Notes: generated by a model not told the origin, from the letters alone. DNA of 64,000 nt from Carboxylicivirga mesophila (GCF_018271975.1 NZ_JAGUCN010000023.1:1-64000); one strand, 5' to 3'. Positions 9,037 through 19,023 are shown, numbered from the stretch's first letter. A program made the numbers and translations.

Positions 9037-11661
9037 TTATTTTTTCAAACGGGCAATGCTTTCCGTTAATGTTTTGATCTTGGCTTCGGCATCGGCCTGC
9101 TTTTGACGTTCCTTGGCCACAACGGCTTCGGGGGCGCTGCTCACAAAGCGTTCGTTACCCAGCTTCTTCATCACACCTTTCAGGAAGCCTTCCTGGTGAG
9201 CCAACTCTTTTGTGAGTTTTTCTAACTCAGCTTCTACATCAATCAGACCTTCCATTGGCACAAAATATTCGCTGGTACGCACCATAAACGAAACGGCTCC
9301 CTCTACTTTCTCATTAACCATATTTAGTTCGTTCAGGTTGGCCAGCTTGCAAAGTACGGCGTTGAAATCGGGAGTAAAGCCTTCGCCTGCAAAAATGCTT
9401 AACGAAAGAGCATCTTTCATCGGGATGTTCTTCTCCTTACGGATGGTGCGCACACCACCAACTCCTTCTTTCAGCATTTCAAACTTATCGATGATAGATG
9501 CATCCAGACCTTTAACGGTTGGCATCTCTGATACCATGATGCTTTCGCCTTCTTGACGCTCTTCCAGAGCCTGCCATAGCTCTTCTGATAAGAATGGCAT
9601 AAATGGATGCAACAGTCGTAGCAACTTATCAAAGAACTCACTGGTGGCTTTGTAAGTCGCTGCATCCAATGGTTTTTGATAAGCTGGTTTTACAGCTTCC
9701 AGGTACCATGATGAGAACTCCTGCCAGAAAACGGTGTAAACCGTCATCAGGGCATCAGAGATACGGTACTTCTCAAAATGGTCGTTCATGGTGGCAATGG
9801 TCTGATCTAATTTGGCATCGAACCAGGCAATTGCTTGCTTAGCCGATTCGGGCTGCTCAATGTTTTCATCAATCTCCCAGCCTTTTACCAATCGGAAGGC
9901 ATTCCATATTTTATTGGCAAAGTTACGGCCTTGCTCAGGTAAGTTTTCGTCAAATAGCAGGTCGCCTCCAGCCGGCGAACACAATAGCATACCCACACGC
10001 ACACCATCGGCACCATATTTGGCAATCAAATCCAATGGATCAGGCGAGTTACCCAGCGATTTAGACATTTTACGACGCTGCTTGTCGCGCACCATACCGG
10101 TAAAGTACACATTCTTGAACGGGAAAGTGCCTTTATATTCGTAGCCGGCAATAATCATACGCGCTACCCAGAAGAAGATGATATCGTGCCCCGTTACCAA
10201 GTCATTGGTGGGGTAATAATAGTCAATTTCAGTCTGGTCTTCGCCATAGCCGTCGAATACCGATAGTGGCCATAACCATGAAGAAGCCCAGGTATCCAGC
10301 ACATCTTCATCCTGCTTGATGTCGGCCATGGTTAAGGCCGTGTTGCCCGTTTTTTCTTTGGCCAGCGTTAATGCTTTTTCGTCATTTTCGGCTACCACGT
10401 ATGAACCGTCGCTCAGATAGTAAACCGGAATGCGGTGGCCCCACCACAGCTGACGTGAGATACACCAGTCTTTCACGTTTTCCATCCAGTGACGGTAAAC
10501 GTTCTTGAATTTCTTAGGGTGAAACTCCACTTCATCACTCATCACTGCTTCCAACGCAGGCTTGGCCAGTTCTTCCATTTTCAGGAACCATTGGGCCGAT
10601 AGCTTTGGCTCAATCACCACATCCGTGCGCTCCGAGTAACCTACTTTATTGGTGTAGTCTTCTATTTTGGCTAAGCTTCCTGCTTCTTTTAGAGCAGGAA
10701 TGATTTTATCTCTAACGTCAAAGCGATCTTCGCCGATGTATAGCTCAGCGGCTTCGCTCAATGTGCCGTTATCGTTAAAAATATTGATGCTCTCAAGGTT
10801 GTGGCGCATGCCAATCTCGTAGTCATTGATGTCGTGGGCAGGAGTAATCTTCAAACAACCTGTACCAAACTCCATGTCTACATACTCATCCTCAATAATA
10901 GGTATAGAGCGATTGATTAATGGCACCAATACTCGTTTGCCTTTCAGGTGAGTAAAGCGCTCATCGTTGGGGTTGATACACACTGCTGTATCACCTAAGA
11001 TTGTTTCAGGGCGGGTAGTGGCAATGGTAACAAACTCATCGCTTCCTTCAATCTGGTAGTTCAGATAGTACAATTTCGATTGTACTTCTTTATAGATCAC
11101 TTCCTCATCCGAAACAGCAGTAAGGGCTTTACAGTCCCAGTTAACCATGCGCACGCCACGGTAGATGTAACCTTTTTCAAAAAGGTCAACAAACACCTTA
11201 ATAACCGCATCACTGCGCACTTTATCCATTGTGAAGCTTTCGCGATCCCAATCGCACGACGCACCTAACTTCTTTAATTGCTGAAGAATTATTCCGCCAT
11301 GTTCCTTCGTCCAGTCCCATGCATGATCCAGAAATGCATCCCGCGACAATTGTTTTTTGTCAATGCCTTGCTCCTTTAGTTTGTTAACAACTTTGGCCTC
11401 GGTGGCAATAGATGCATGGTCGGTACCCGGCACCCAGCAAGCATTTTTGCCCATCATTCGGGCACGACGGATTAATATATCCTGAATGGTATTGTTAAGC
11501 ATGTGTCCCATGTGCAGGACGCCGGTGACGTTTGGTGGTGGGATGACAATGGTGTAGGGTTCGCGCTCATCAGGAACCGATTTGAAAAATTCATTATCCA
11601 TCCAATACTTATACCACTTGTCCTCGGTAGCAGACGGGTTGTACTTGCTTGCAATTTCCAT
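9037..11661 (-). CDS. valS: Valyl-tRNA synthetase
   Basis: An 874-residue class Ia aminoacyl-tRNA synthetase that charges tRNA-Val and edits mischarged threonine. The HIGH signature appears as [14 protein letters not shown] and the KMSKS loop as [14 protein letters not shown]. Between them lies the editing insertion ([14 protein letters not shown]). The C-terminal anticodon-binding domain is followed by a coiled-coil arm rich in Glu, Lys and Ala (about the last 65 residues), as is usual for ValRS. The frame is open to 11709, but [10 protein letters not shown] at 11661 matches family N-termini, so that start is preferred. Confidence 0.97.
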   Translation of the reverse strand: MEIASKYNPSATEDKWYKYWMDNEFFKSVPDEREPYTIVIPPPNVTGVLHMGHMLNNTIQDILIRRARMMGKNACWVPGTDHASIATEAKVVNKLKEQGIDKKQLSRDAFLDHAWDWTKEHGGIILQQLKKLGASCDWDRESFTMDKVRSDAVIKVFVDLFEKGYIYRGVRMVNWDCKALTAVSDEEVIYKEVQSKLYYLNYQIEGSDEFVTIATTRPETILGDTAVCINPNDERFTHLKGKRVLVPLINRSIPIIEDEYVDMEFGTGCLKITPAHDINDYEIGMRHNLESINIFNDNGTLSEAAELYIGEDRFDVRDKIIPALKEAGSLAKIEDYTNKVGYSERTDVVIEPKLSAQWFLKMEELAKPALEAVMSDEVEFHPKKFKNVYRHWMENVKDWCISRQLWWGHRIPVYYLSDGSYVVAENDEKALTLAKEKTGNTALTMADIKQDEDVLDTWASSWLWPLSVFDGYGEDQTEIDYYYPTNDLVTGHDIIFFWVARMIIAGYEYKGTFPFKNVYFTGMVRDKQRRKMSKSLGNSPDPLDLIAKYGADGVRVGMLLCSPAGGDLLFDENLPEQGRNFANKIWNAFRLVKGWEIDENIEQPESAKQAIAWFDAKLDQTIATMNDHFEKYRISDALMTVYTVFWQEFSSWYLEAVKPAYQKPLDAATYKATSEFFDKLLRLLHPFMPFLSEELWQALEERQEGESIMVSEMPTVKGLDASIIDKFEMLKEGVGGVRTIRKEKNIPMKDALSLSIFAGEGFTPDFNAVLCKLANLNELNMVNEKVEGAVSFMVRTSEYFVPMEGLIDVEAELEKLTKELAHQEGFLKGVMKKLGNERFVSSAPEAVVAKERQKQADAEAKIKTLTESIARLKK

Positions 11662-11904
11662 AATTGTAATTGTCTTTCTTCGTTTTTCGTAATGATTACC
11701 CATGGCCATTTGCCAGGGAATTTTGATAAGGATGCAAAAATAAGAAAAAAAACAGTGTTAAGGTATTGTTTCAGGGAGAAGTGAACGCTTAAAAGGTTAA
11801 CAAGTATTTAGCAGGTTGAAGAGTATAATGTTGAAAAAAAACACGCTGTAATATTCAGTTAATCAGTATTTAGGTAGAGTGAAAGTGTTTTAATTTATTT
11901 TCAA

Positions 11905-11938
11905 ATGCAACAATGTTGCATCAAAAACGTTACTTTTG
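11905..11938 (+). promoter_or_regulatory. Putative Fur/Zur-family operator and promoter
   Basis: A perfect palindrome ATGCAACAATGTTGCAT (11905-11921, 7-bp arms around AAT) sits 10 nt before a TACTTTTG -7 box (11931-11938). The palindrome occupies the region expected for the -33 element, so a repressor bound there would block transcription. The downstream block ends with a Fur-family gene, which suggests the regulator. The site is seen directly; the identity of its binder is inference. The roughly 300 nt between valS and the next gene hold this site and otherwise AT-rich sequence. Confidence 0.65.
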
Positions 11939-11965
11939 CAGCAAAACACTTTAATTATTTAACTT

Positions 11966-12514
11966 ATGAAGAAGGTATTTCACATTTTAATGCTAATGGT
12001 TGTCATTATTGGTTTATCATCATGCGAGAAAGATGACCCGGTAATTCCCAATGAAGGCGAATTAATAACCACTCTTATCTACACGTTAACTCCGCAGAAT
12101 GGAGGAGAATCAGTGGTTTTATCGTTCAGAGATATGGGAATGGGACAACCGGAGGTAGTTACAGGAACTTTAAAGGCAAACACAAACTATTCAGGAGCCA
12201 TAAAATTATTAAATGAAATTGAGATTCCTGTAATTGATATTAGTGAAGAGGTAAAAGAGGAGGGCGATGAGCATCAGTTCTTTTATTTGAGCACGATTGA
12301 AGGCCTTGATGTTAACTATACTGATGTTGATGAAGATGGTTTGCCTATTGGTTTAGCTACGCAGGTGGTTACCAAGGCTGCTGGTTCGGGAGAGCTAACT
12401 ATTATATTGCGTCATGAACCTGCAAAAGATGCACCTGGTGTGTCGGACGGTGATATAACAAATGCAGGCGGAGAAACTGATATTGAAGTAACTTTTGAGG
12501 TGGATGTTGAATAA
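11966..12514 (+). CDS. Lipoprotein paired with a TonB receptor (periplasmic-binding-fold-like family)
   Basis: A 182-residue lipoprotein. The signal peptide is followed by the lipobox GLSSC with Cys about 20. The mature part is acidic and beta-rich. It contains TLTPQNGGESVVLSFRD, LKANTNYSGAIKLLNE, a DEHQFFY segment and a C-terminal RHEPAKDAPGVSDGDITNAGG region ending in GETDIEVTFEVDVE. I recognise this as a Bacteroidota family usually encoded beside TonB receptors and often named after a type 1 periplasmic-binding fold. The role is unproven; capture or handover of a metal at the cell surface is likely from context. It overlaps the receptor gene by 11 nt and lies just downstream of the palindromic operator. 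Confidence 0.7.
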   Translation: MKKVFHILMLMVVIIGLSSCEKDDPVIPNEGELITTLIYTLTPQNGGESVVLSFRDMGMGQPEVVTGTLKANTNYSGAIKLLNEIEIPVIDISEEVKEEGDEHQFFYLSTIEGLDVNYTDVDEDGLPIGLATQVVTKAAGSGELTIILRHEPAKDAPGVSDGDITNAGGETDIEVTFEVDVE

Positions 12515-14816
12515 GTTCACATATCTCATTGCTTTTTTTGTTTTCAATGCCAGTTATGGGTGGGCGCAATTGTGCAATAATAGCCTTGTGGGCCATGTAG
12601 TTGATCAGCATAGTGGTGATGCAATAGCCTACGCTGCTGTGGCTGTTGAAGGGAGTAATAAAGGAACCATTACCGAAGAGGATGGTTCCTTTGTGTTAAT
12701 GCAATTGTGTAATTCCGACAAAGTACTGCACATAAGTTGTGTTGGCTATAAAAAGGCGATAATTAATCTGGATAGTATTAATGGAGGTAATCTCCAAATC
12801 AAACTTTTGAAAGCAGTAAGTACTTTTGATGAAGTTGTAGTTAATGCCAATTACATATCCGAAGCACAGCAGGCAACAAAGAAAGTTAACTCAGAGGACA
12901 TCTCTCAGGGAGCTAACCAGAATCTGGCTGGGCTGCTGGAGGCGGTTTCCGGAATCAGTTCGCTCAAAAGTGGCGGAGGTGTATCCAAGCCAGTGGTGCA
13001 TGGTCTTTATGGCAATCGCCTGCCAATTTTAAATAATGGCATTGCTCAGAGCGGACAGCAGTGGGGTAATGACCATAGTCCCGAAATTGATCCTTTAGTG
13101 GCAAATACAATTAGTGTTTTAAATGGAGTTGATGCCTTGGAGTATCAGGGGCGCTCGCTGGGAAGCATGGTATTGGTGGAGCCTGCCAGGATAAGTGCTG
13201 TTGAACAGTTAAACGGACAGAGTAACATCTTTTTTGAATCAAATGGCCGCGGAGCAGGTTTAAACCTTCAACTGCAGCAGAGTGCCCCAGGTTTGGCCTG
13301 GAAAGTGAATGGGACTCTAAAGAAGAGAGGTGATCAGCATGCAGCCAATTACTTCTTAACCAATACAGGTGTGGAAGAGGCGAATATTGCTGTTCAGCTC
13401 GAAAAAAAGGTTAATGAGCAATGGTATATTGATGCCTACCTGAGTTCATTCAATACACAAATTGGCATCTTGAGAGGTTCACACATTGGTAATATTACAG
13501 ATTTAGAAGAGGCACTAAAGCGAGATGTGCCTTTTTATACTAAAGAAAATTTTTCCTACACGATTGATGCTCCGCGGCAAACAGTGCAGCATCATTTACT
13601 AAAGTTTCAGGCAAAACACCTGATAAATAGCAGGAGATGGGTTCACTTTACTTATGCCACTCAGCTTAATAATCGAAAAGAATTTGATGTGAGAAAAGGT
13701 GATCGTTCTGATATTCCGGCCATGAGTTTGACTCAATTTTCTCATTATTTGAAGGCTGGCTATACATCCTTGCTTGGCAATAACTGGAAGTGGAAAGCCG
13801 GGCTGCAGTTTACATTTATCGACAATACCAATCAGCCGGAAACCGGCATTTTGCCTTTGATCCCGGATTATAATTCTTATGAAACGGGTCTGTATTCATC
13901 TTTTAGTAAGAAAATGGATGACTGGGATCTTGATTTTGGTTTTCGCTACGATAGACAGATTCAAAATGTGGCAGCAATTTCAACAACAGTACCACGAGAA
14001 ATACAGAGATACAATAATGTATTTTCCAGCTACAAATTGGCGTTAGAAGCAAAAAACTACCTTAGTGAAGATGTGTATTGGTTGATGGGAGTTAATCTGG
14101 GCACTAGAAATCCGGAGGTAAACGAGTTGTATAGTAATGGTTTGCACCAAGGAGTGGGCGGGATAGAAGAAGGAGATTCTACTTTAAAACCAGAAACAGG
14201 GATTAAAGTTAATGCCTTAATTAACGGCCAATTATGGCATAAGATGCTATTTGAAACAGATTTTTACTATCAATACATCGATAATTATATTTTTCTTAAT
14301 CCGCAAGATGAAATACGATTAACCATTAGGGGGGCTTTCCCGGTATTTAAATACGAGCAAACAATGGCTCATATTTATGGTGCCGATCTCAATCTATCCT
14401 ATCTGTTTAGTTCTCAGTTGAAGGTGAAAGGACAATACAGCTATTTGCGAGGTCATAACGTAAGTGACAATGAACCTCTGATTTATATGCCATCAAACCA
14501 GTTAAGATTTTCTTTTGTTTATGAGTTGGAGCGTTTGGCTGGTTTCGAAAAAGTGACTATTGAAAGCAATTATCAATACGTATTTCAGCAAAAGCACTTG
14601 CAGGCCGATCAGGATTATGTGTTGCCGCCTGATGGATATGGTTTGTTTGGGGTGCGTATGAGTGCATATAAGCAATTTAAACGTCACCGCCTTCAGGCTT
14701 ATGTGAAATTCGATAATTTGCTAAACAAGGCTTATCGTGATTATATGAATCGAATGCGCTACTTTGCCGATGATGTAGGTCGTAATGTCGTAATTGGTCT
14801 GAATGTAAATTTCTAA
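12504..14816 (+). CDS. TonB-dependent outer-membrane receptor
   Basis: A 770-residue receptor. After a signal peptide (cleavage near GWAQ) comes a carboxypeptidase-regulatory-like domain (about 27-105, VVDQHSGDAIAYAAVAVEGSNKG). The plug follows (about 115-235, including VHGLYGNRLPILNNGI and GVDALEYQGRSLG) and then a 22-strand-type barrel ending in an aromatic-terminated strand (VIGLNVNF). The plug and barrel resemble metal or siderophore receptors such as ZnuD more than SusC, and no SusD is adjacent. The true start is taken as ATG 12504, not TTG 12495, because it gives a clean signal peptide. With the lipoprotein and Fur-family gene it forms a likely metal-uptake unit; the substrate is not readable from sequence. 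Confidence 0.88.
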   Translation: MLNKFTYLIAFFVFNASYGWAQLCNNSLVGHVVDQHSGDAIAYAAVAVEGSNKGTITEEDGSFVLMQLCNSDKVLHISCVGYKKAIINLDSINGGNLQIKLLKAVSTFDEVVVNANYISEAQQATKKVNSEDISQGANQNLAGLLEAVSGISSLKSGGGVSKPVVHGLYGNRLPILNNGIAQSGQQWGNDHSPEIDPLVANTISVLNGVDALEYQGRSLGSMVLVEPARISAVEQLNGQSNIFFESNGRGAGLNLQLQQSAPGLAWKVNGTLKKRGDQHAANYFLTNTGVEEANIAVQLEKKVNEQWYIDAYLSSFNTQIGILRGSHIGNITDLEEALKRDVPFYTKENFSYTIDAPRQTVQHHLLKFQAKHLINSRRWVHFTYATQLNNRKEFDVRKGDRSDIPAMSLTQFSHYLKAGYTSLLGNNWKWKAGLQFTFIDNTNQPETGILPLIPDYNSYETGLYSSFSKKMDDWDLDFGFRYDRQIQNVAAISTTVPREIQRYNNVFSSYKLALEAKNYLSEDVYWLMGVNLGTRNPEVNELYSNGLHQGVGGIEEGDSTLKPETGIKVNALINGQLWHKMLFETDFYYQYIDNYIFLNPQDEIRLTIRGAFPVFKYEQTMAHIYGADLNLSYLFSSQLKVKGQYSYLRGHNVSDNEPLIYMPSNQLRFSFVYELERLAGFEKVTIESNYQYVFQQKHLQADQDYVLPPDGYGLFGVRMSAYKQFKRHRLQAYVKFDNLLNKAYRDYMNRMRYFADDVGRNVVIGLNVNF

Positions 14817-14851
14817 CTCAATCATTGTTTTCTTTAACGTACTAAAACAAT

Positions 14852-14859
14852 TACTTTTG
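14852..14859 (+). promoter_or_regulatory. -7 box before the Fur-family gene
   Basis: TACTTTTG fits the Bacteroidota TAnnTTTG consensus and lies 5 nt before ATG 14865. No clear TTG sits at the expected distance upstream, so the promoter is only partly supported. It would let the regulator be expressed separately from the receptor. Confidence 0.45.
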
Positions 14860-14864
14860 CCAAT

Positions 14865-15284
14865 ATGATGAGTGAAGATAGTATAAAAGAATATTTGAGA
14901 GAGAGAGCACTTAAAGCAACGCCTATCAGGGTAGGATTGCTGAGTTTGTTGAGTGAGCGCGAATCGGCTATCCCATATTCGGAAATACAGGAGAACCTGA
15001 AGAGTTTTGATCGTGTGACACTGTATCGCACACTCAATGCATTAATCGACGGAGGGATAGTGCATAAGGCATCAACTTCGGGCGATGAAACGTATTATGC
15101 TTTGTGTAGTCAAAAATGCTCTAAGCATTGTCATAAGCATGAGCATATTCACTTTAAGTGCACCGCATGTCATGAAGTATCGTGTGTGCATATTGAGCAG
15201 GCTATTAAAATTTCAATTCCTAACTTTCAGATAGAAGAAGTTTCTGTAGAGGTGAAAGGCGTATGTGACAAGTGTTGCAAATAA
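14865..15284 (+). CDS. Fur-family transcriptional regulator (Zur/Fur-like)
   Basis: A 139-residue metal-sensing repressor. The N-terminal winged helix (about 1-80) has the DNA-contacting segment FDRVTLYRTLNALIDGGIV. The C-terminal dimerisation domain carries a Cys/His-rich stretch (CSQKCSKHCHKHEHIHFKC, residues about 84-102), a CTAC pair and a final CDKCC. The paired CxxC motifs indicate a structural zinc site; the extra Cys and His before HEHIHF give more metal ligands than a minimal Fur. Whether it senses Zn or Fe cannot be decided, but its position behind the receptor and the palindrome at 11905 suggests it controls that block. ATG 14865 and the next ATG are both possible starts. Confidence 0.87.
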   Translation: MMSEDSIKEYLRERALKATPIRVGLLSLLSERESAIPYSEIQENLKSFDRVTLYRTLNALIDGGIVHKASTSGDETYYALCSQKCSKHCHKHEHIHFKCTACHEVSCVHIEQAIKISIPNFQIEEVSVEVKGVCDKCCK

Positions 15285-15340
15285 CAATTGCTGAGTAGCT
15301 GTAATAACTGTTTCTGACTTGTGGAGATTTATCCGATAAT

Positions 15341-15371
15341 AAAAAAGCGCAACTGAAATCAGCTGCGCTTG
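15341..15371 (-). terminator. Terminator of xerD
   Basis: AAGCGCA (15345-15351) pairs with TGCGCTT (15364-15370), with an inner CTG/CAG pairing. On the minus strand the hairpin is followed by TTTTTTATT, matching the end of xerD. Confidence 0.8.
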
Positions 15372-15389
15372 AAAAATTTCTATATATCA

Positions 15390-16289
15390 TTACGATCTTG
15401 GATGGAATTGAATGAGTGTATTCTTTAAATATTCCTTATCAAGATGTGTATATATCTCGGTAGTAATTATCGATTCGTGTCCTAACATTTCTTGTACCGC
15501 TCTCAGGTTAGCTCCTCCGTCAATTAAGTGAGTTGCAAACGAATGGCGGAATGTATGCGGGCTGATATTTTTTTCAAAACCTAATTTTCTGGTCAGGTTT
15601 TTAATGATAGTGAATATCATAACGCGTGATAACTTACGTCCTCTTCGATTTAAGAATAGAATATCCTCATCTTCCTTATGAATCTTAAGAGTGCGGCGGT
15701 ATTCACTTAGGTATAAATTAATTTCTTTAATAGCCTTGGAGCTAATAGGAACTAATCTTTCCTTGTTACCTTTCCCTTCAATTTTGATAAAACCTGATTC
15801 GAAGAATAGGTTTGAAATCTTAAGTTCAATCAATTCTGAAACACGTAATCCACAGCTGTACAGTGTTTCCAGTATTGCTTTGTTACGCTGTCCTTCAGAT
15901 TTTCTCAGGTCAACAGAATTAATAATTGTGTCAATCTCCTCTACAGATAAAATATCTGGTAGCTTACGGCCTATTTTAGGAGATTCGAGCAGAGCAGTAG
16001 GATCTTTCTCAACTTTTTCTTCAATTAATAAAAATTTATAGAAAGATTTAATGCCGCTGATAACGCGAGCCTGTGTGCGTGGGCTGATGCCTCTTTCACC
16101 AATCCACTCCATCATTTCCTTTAGGTCTGCAAGAATAACATCCTCTGGTCCTTTTTTACTCCCTTTGTCCTCCAAAAACGTCACCAACTTTGTGAGGTCA
16201 GTAATGTACGCATGGATGGAATTGTCAGATAAACCTTTTTCAATTTTAAGGTAATTTCTGAATTCACTAATTTCTGATTCCCAATTCAT
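15390..16289 (-). CDS. xerD: Tyrosine recombinase XerD
   Basis: A 299-residue site-specific recombinase of the XerC/D type, which resolves chromosome dimers at dif during cell division. The N-terminal SAM-like DNA-binding domain covers about 1-100. The catalytic domain has all key residues: Arg149 (SCGLRVSEL), Lys173 (EGKGNKERLVP), His245-x-x-Arg248 (PHTFRHSFATHL), His271 (MLGHESI) and Tyr280 (TEIYTHL). The reading frame extends upstream to a TTG at 16358, but MNWESEISEF matches family N-termini and is preferred. It is divergent from aroQ. A single chromosomal copy with standard length argues for housekeeping rather than a phage or transposon integrase. Confidence 0.93.
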   Translation of the reverse strand: MNWESEISEFRNYLKIEKGLSDNSIHAYITDLTKLVTFLEDKGSKKGPEDVILADLKEMMEWIGERGISPRTQARVISGIKSFYKFLLIEEKVEKDPTALLESPKIGRKLPDILSVEEIDTIINSVDLRKSEGQRNKAILETLYSCGLRVSELIELKISNLFFESGFIKIEGKGNKERLVPISSKAIKEINLYLSEYRRTLKIHKEDEDILFLNRRGRKLSRVMIFTIIKNLTRKLGFEKNISPHTFRHSFATHLIDGGANLRAVQEMLGHESIITTEIYTHLDKEYLKNTLIQFHPRS

Positions 16290-16446
16290 AATAAAACTTT
16301 TAATTGTATTTCCCGATTTCGTATCAGTAAAAATAAGAATTGAACTGATAACGAGCAATAAAAATAAAGAAAAATTTAAAATAATGTTTATTTTCCCTAT
16401 GAAATTTTAATTTTTCTCTGTGTTTTTTTATTCCAACAAACTATCG

Positions 16447-16454
16447 TAATTTTG
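16447..16454 (+). promoter_or_regulatory. -7 box of aroQ
   Basis: TAATTTTG (TAnnTTTG) lies 23 nt before the aroQ start, within a T-rich divergent intergenic region shared with xerD. No exact TTG is found at the -33 spacing. Confidence 0.5.
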
Positions 16455-16477
16455 CGGCCATAAATAGTACAGCCAAT

Positions 16478-16900
16478 ATGAACTTGTTAATAATAAACGG
16501 TCCTAATTTAAACCTGTTAGGTAAACGCGAGACTTCCATCTATGGATCAGAGGCTTTTGAAGTTTATCTTAACAAGCTCATAAAAAGTTACCCTGAAGAT
16601 GTTTTGAGTTATTTTCAGTCGAACAGCGAAGGGGAAATTATTGATAAAATCCATAATGAAGGTTTCTCTGTTGACGGTATCATTCTCAACGCAGGAGCCT
16701 ATACTCACACTTCATTGGCAATTGCCGATGCAATATCAGCTATTAAGAGTCCGGTTATTGAAGTACATATTAGTAACGTGCATAAACGCGAGCAGGTACG
16801 TCATAAGTCATTTCTGTCACCTGTATGTAGAGGTGTAATAGCAGGATTTGGACTTGACTCATACCGTTTGGCTATTGAAGCTTTTAAATTATCAGAATAA
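16478..16900 (+). CDS. aroQ: 3-dehydroquinate dehydratase, type II
   Basis: A 140-residue cytoplasmic enzyme that dehydrates 3-dehydroquinate to 3-dehydroshikimate in the shikimate pathway. Type II signatures are complete: NGPNLNLLGKRE with the flexible-loop catalytic Tyr22 (SIYGS), Asn71 in LNAGAYTHTS, His77, and catalytic His97 in VIEVHISNVHKRE. It forms dodecamers in other bacteria. The xerD-aroQ divergent arrangement recurs in Bacteroidota. The length is standard. Confidence 0.96.
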   Translation: MNLLIINGPNLNLLGKRETSIYGSEAFEVYLNKLIKSYPEDVLSYFQSNSEGEIIDKIHNEGFSVDGIILNAGAYTHTSLAIADAISAIKSPVIEVHISNVHKREQVRHKSFLSPVCRGVIAGFGLDSYRLAIEAFKLSE

Positions 16901-16996
16901 TATAGAAAAGAGTGTTTGAAAAGTTGAATCTAAGTAGGGGAAGGACTTAGTTCAGCATAATATAAATTGTTGCATACCACCAAGAAAAATTTAGTT

Positions 16997-18421
16997 ATGA
17001 AGAAGTTTACCAAAATTGTTGCTACAATTTCGGATCGCAATTGTGATGTTGATTTTCTGAAGAAACTGTACAAAGCAGGCATGAATGTCGTGCGCCTGAA
17101 TACTGCGCATCAGGATTTTGAAGGCGTATTGAAGGTTGTGAATAATGTAAGAGCTGTTTCAGATAAAATAGCCATCTTAATTGACACAAAAGGTCCGGAA
17201 ATCAGAACCACTAAATGTGAGGCTGATATTGAGTTGACAACAGGTGATGTGTTGAAGGTAAAAGGCGATTTGGATGGGATTTCGAGCAAAGAGTGTATTT
17301 GCGTAAGTTATGGAGATTTCGTACAGGATATGCCTGTTGGAGGTCAGATTCTTATTGATGATGGCGAAGTGGCTCTTGAAGTTTCATCTAAAGAAGATGA
17401 CCATTTGCTTTGTAAGGTGCTGAACAATGGAATTGTTGGTAGCCGTAAAAGTGTTAATGTTCCGGGAGTAAGAATTAATTTGCCATCGGTAACAGAAAAA
17501 GACCGTAACTTCATCAAATTTGCAGCTCAGAATAACATCGATTTCGTAGCGCACTCATTTGTTCGTAACAAAGAGGATGTGATTGAAGTACAGCAGATCC
17601 TGAATGAGATGGAAAGCCCGATGAAGATTGTGGCTAAAATTGAAAACGAAGAAGGTGTTGAAAATCTGGATGAGATTCTGGAGCATGTACACGGAGTGAT
17701 GGTGGCGCGAGGTGATTTAGGTATTGAAATTCCGCAGGAGAAAATCCCTGGAATTCAGCGACGCATGATTCGTAAATGTGTTGAAGCCAAAAAGCCGGTT
17801 ATTGTTGCTACCCAAATGTTGCACACGATGATTAAAAATCCTCGTCCGACACGTGCTGAAGTAACAGATGTAGCCAATGCTATATACTACCGTACAGATG
17901 CCATCATGTTAAGTGGTGAAACTGCTTATGGTAAGTATCCTATTGAAGCAGTAAAAACAATGGCTAAGATTGCCAAGGAAGTAGAAGCTGCTAAAGATAG
18001 TCGTTATGATATTCCGGTGTTACAAGATAAAAATGATATTACAGCCTATTTAGCCGACACAGCTGTTCAGGCAAGTAAGAACCTGGATATTAAAGCTGTT
18101 TTAACTGATAGCTTAACCGGAAAAACAGCTCGTTATTTGGCTGCGTTCAGAGGTGCTTGTCCTGTGTATGCACTTTGCTACAATTCTAACGTTGGTCGTC
18201 AGCTAGCACTTTCTTATGGTATTTTCCCTCGTTTAATGGAAGATGGAAGTTCTAAGAAAGAAATTCTGAAGAAAACGCTTAAAAAGCTATTGAAAAAAGA
18301 AATCTTAGTTGAAGATGATTTGGTAGCTTATTTAGGTGGAAGTTTCGGTATTGGTGGCGGAACAACCTATTTGGAAGTAATTACCGTTAAGGCTTTGCTT
18401 AAAAAGGTAGATAAAGACTAA
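16997..18421 (+). CDS. pyk: Pyruvate kinase
   Basis: A 474-residue glycolytic enzyme that transfers phosphate from phosphoenolpyruvate to ADP. The N-terminal KIVATISDRNCD and NVVRLNTAH segments, IDTKGPEIRT, the catalytic region IVAKIENEEGVENLDEI and VARGDLGIEIP, and MLSGETAYGKYPIEAV are all present. The C-terminal allosteric domain is included, without the extra PEP-utiliser-like tail some bacteria have. The frame is open from 16967, but MKKFTKIVATIS at 16997 matches the family start. It lies 96 nt after aroQ and ends at a clear terminator. Confidence 0.96.
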   Translation: MKKFTKIVATISDRNCDVDFLKKLYKAGMNVVRLNTAHQDFEGVLKVVNNVRAVSDKIAILIDTKGPEIRTTKCEADIELTTGDVLKVKGDLDGISSKECICVSYGDFVQDMPVGGQILIDDGEVALEVSSKEDDHLLCKVLNNGIVGSRKSVNVPGVRINLPSVTEKDRNFIKFAAQNNIDFVAHSFVRNKEDVIEVQQILNEMESPMKIVAKIENEEGVENLDEILEHVHGVMVARGDLGIEIPQEKIPGIQRRMIRKCVEAKKPVIVATQMLHTMIKNPRPTRAEVTDVANAIYYRTDAIMLSGETAYGKYPIEAVKTMAKIAKEVEAAKDSRYDIPVLQDKNDITAYLADTAVQASKNLDIKAVLTDSLTGKTARYLAAFRGACPVYALCYNSNVGRQLALSYGIFPRLMEDGSSKKEILKKTLKKLLKKEILVEDDLVAYLGGSFGIGGGTTYLEVITVKALLKKVDKD

Positions 18422-18448
18422 TCAATCATTGTATTTTACAATATTAGT

Positions 18449-18479
18449 TAAGGTGTCATTATTTGGCACCTTTTTTTGT
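18449..18479 (+). terminator. Terminator of pyk
   Basis: AGGTGTC pairs with GGCACCT (one G-U) around an ATTATTT-type loop, followed by TTTTTTT, 30 nt after the pyk stop. Confidence 0.82.
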
Positions 18480-18777
18480 ATCTGACGATATTATACGATG
18501 AACAAAGGTTGTTACAAAGTGACTTTAGTTAGTTGTCAATGTATTTTATGCGATAGTATTCGTGTATGTTTATCTTGAAATGCCAATAAACTATGAAGGA
18601 GAATAAAACTCAGAATAGTGTTGTCAGGCTTTAAGGTGCTCATATTTTGTAGCTGGTTTTTGTGGCAGAATGACTGAAGGAAAAAAATCAGAAAAAAGTT
18701 TTGATCATAAATGGCTGACAACAAAGCTTGAATGGATTTGAGGTTAATAAAAACAGTACTTCTATTGAAAAAATGTA

Positions 18778-18807
18778 TTGCATAATAGAAAAGAAGCTTT
18801 ATCTTTG
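18778..18807 (+). promoter_or_regulatory. Promoter of the tRNA-Asp cluster
   Basis: TTG (18778-18780) and TATCTTTG (18800-18807) are separated by 19 nt, which matches the Bacteroidota -33/-7 consensus (TTG, TAnnTTTG). The first tRNA begins about 107 nt downstream. The 490 nt between pyk and the tRNAs otherwise hold only the pyk terminator. Confidence 0.72.
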
Positions 18808-18913
18808 CATCGCTTTCAGAAACAGGGGTACCACTCAATACGGTATCAATAAAGGGAAGCAGGCAATTTAAACGAAGATTGCATCATTAAAAAGACTGTA
18901 GAAAATCTAAACT

Positions 18914-18987
18914 GGTCTGGTAGTTCAGCTGGTTAGAATGCCGGCCTGTCACGCCGGAGGTCGCGGGTTCGAGTCCCGTCCAGACCG
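18914..18987 (+). tRNA. tRNA-Asp (GTC), copy 1
   Basis: A 74-nt cloverleaf. The acceptor stem GGTCTGG pairs with CCAGACC plus a G discriminator, the D-loop is TTCAGCTGGTTAGAA, the anticodon loop CCTGTCACG carries GTC, and the T-arm is CGGGTTCGAGTCCCG. CCA is not encoded. Confidence 0.97.
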
Positions 18988-19023
18988 CTTGTTTAGTTTT
19001 CCAAAATATTGAAGTGTAAAACT

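Noticed and set aside
15390-16289. Tyrosine recombinase as the integrase of a mobile element
   Set aside because: Its length, motifs and position next to aroQ match chromosomal XerD, and no attachment sites or cargo lie beside it.
18536-18838. 100-codon minus-strand reading frame between pyk and the tRNAs
   Set aside because: It runs through the tRNA promoter, has no ribosome-binding site or recognisable domain, and its composition looks non-coding.
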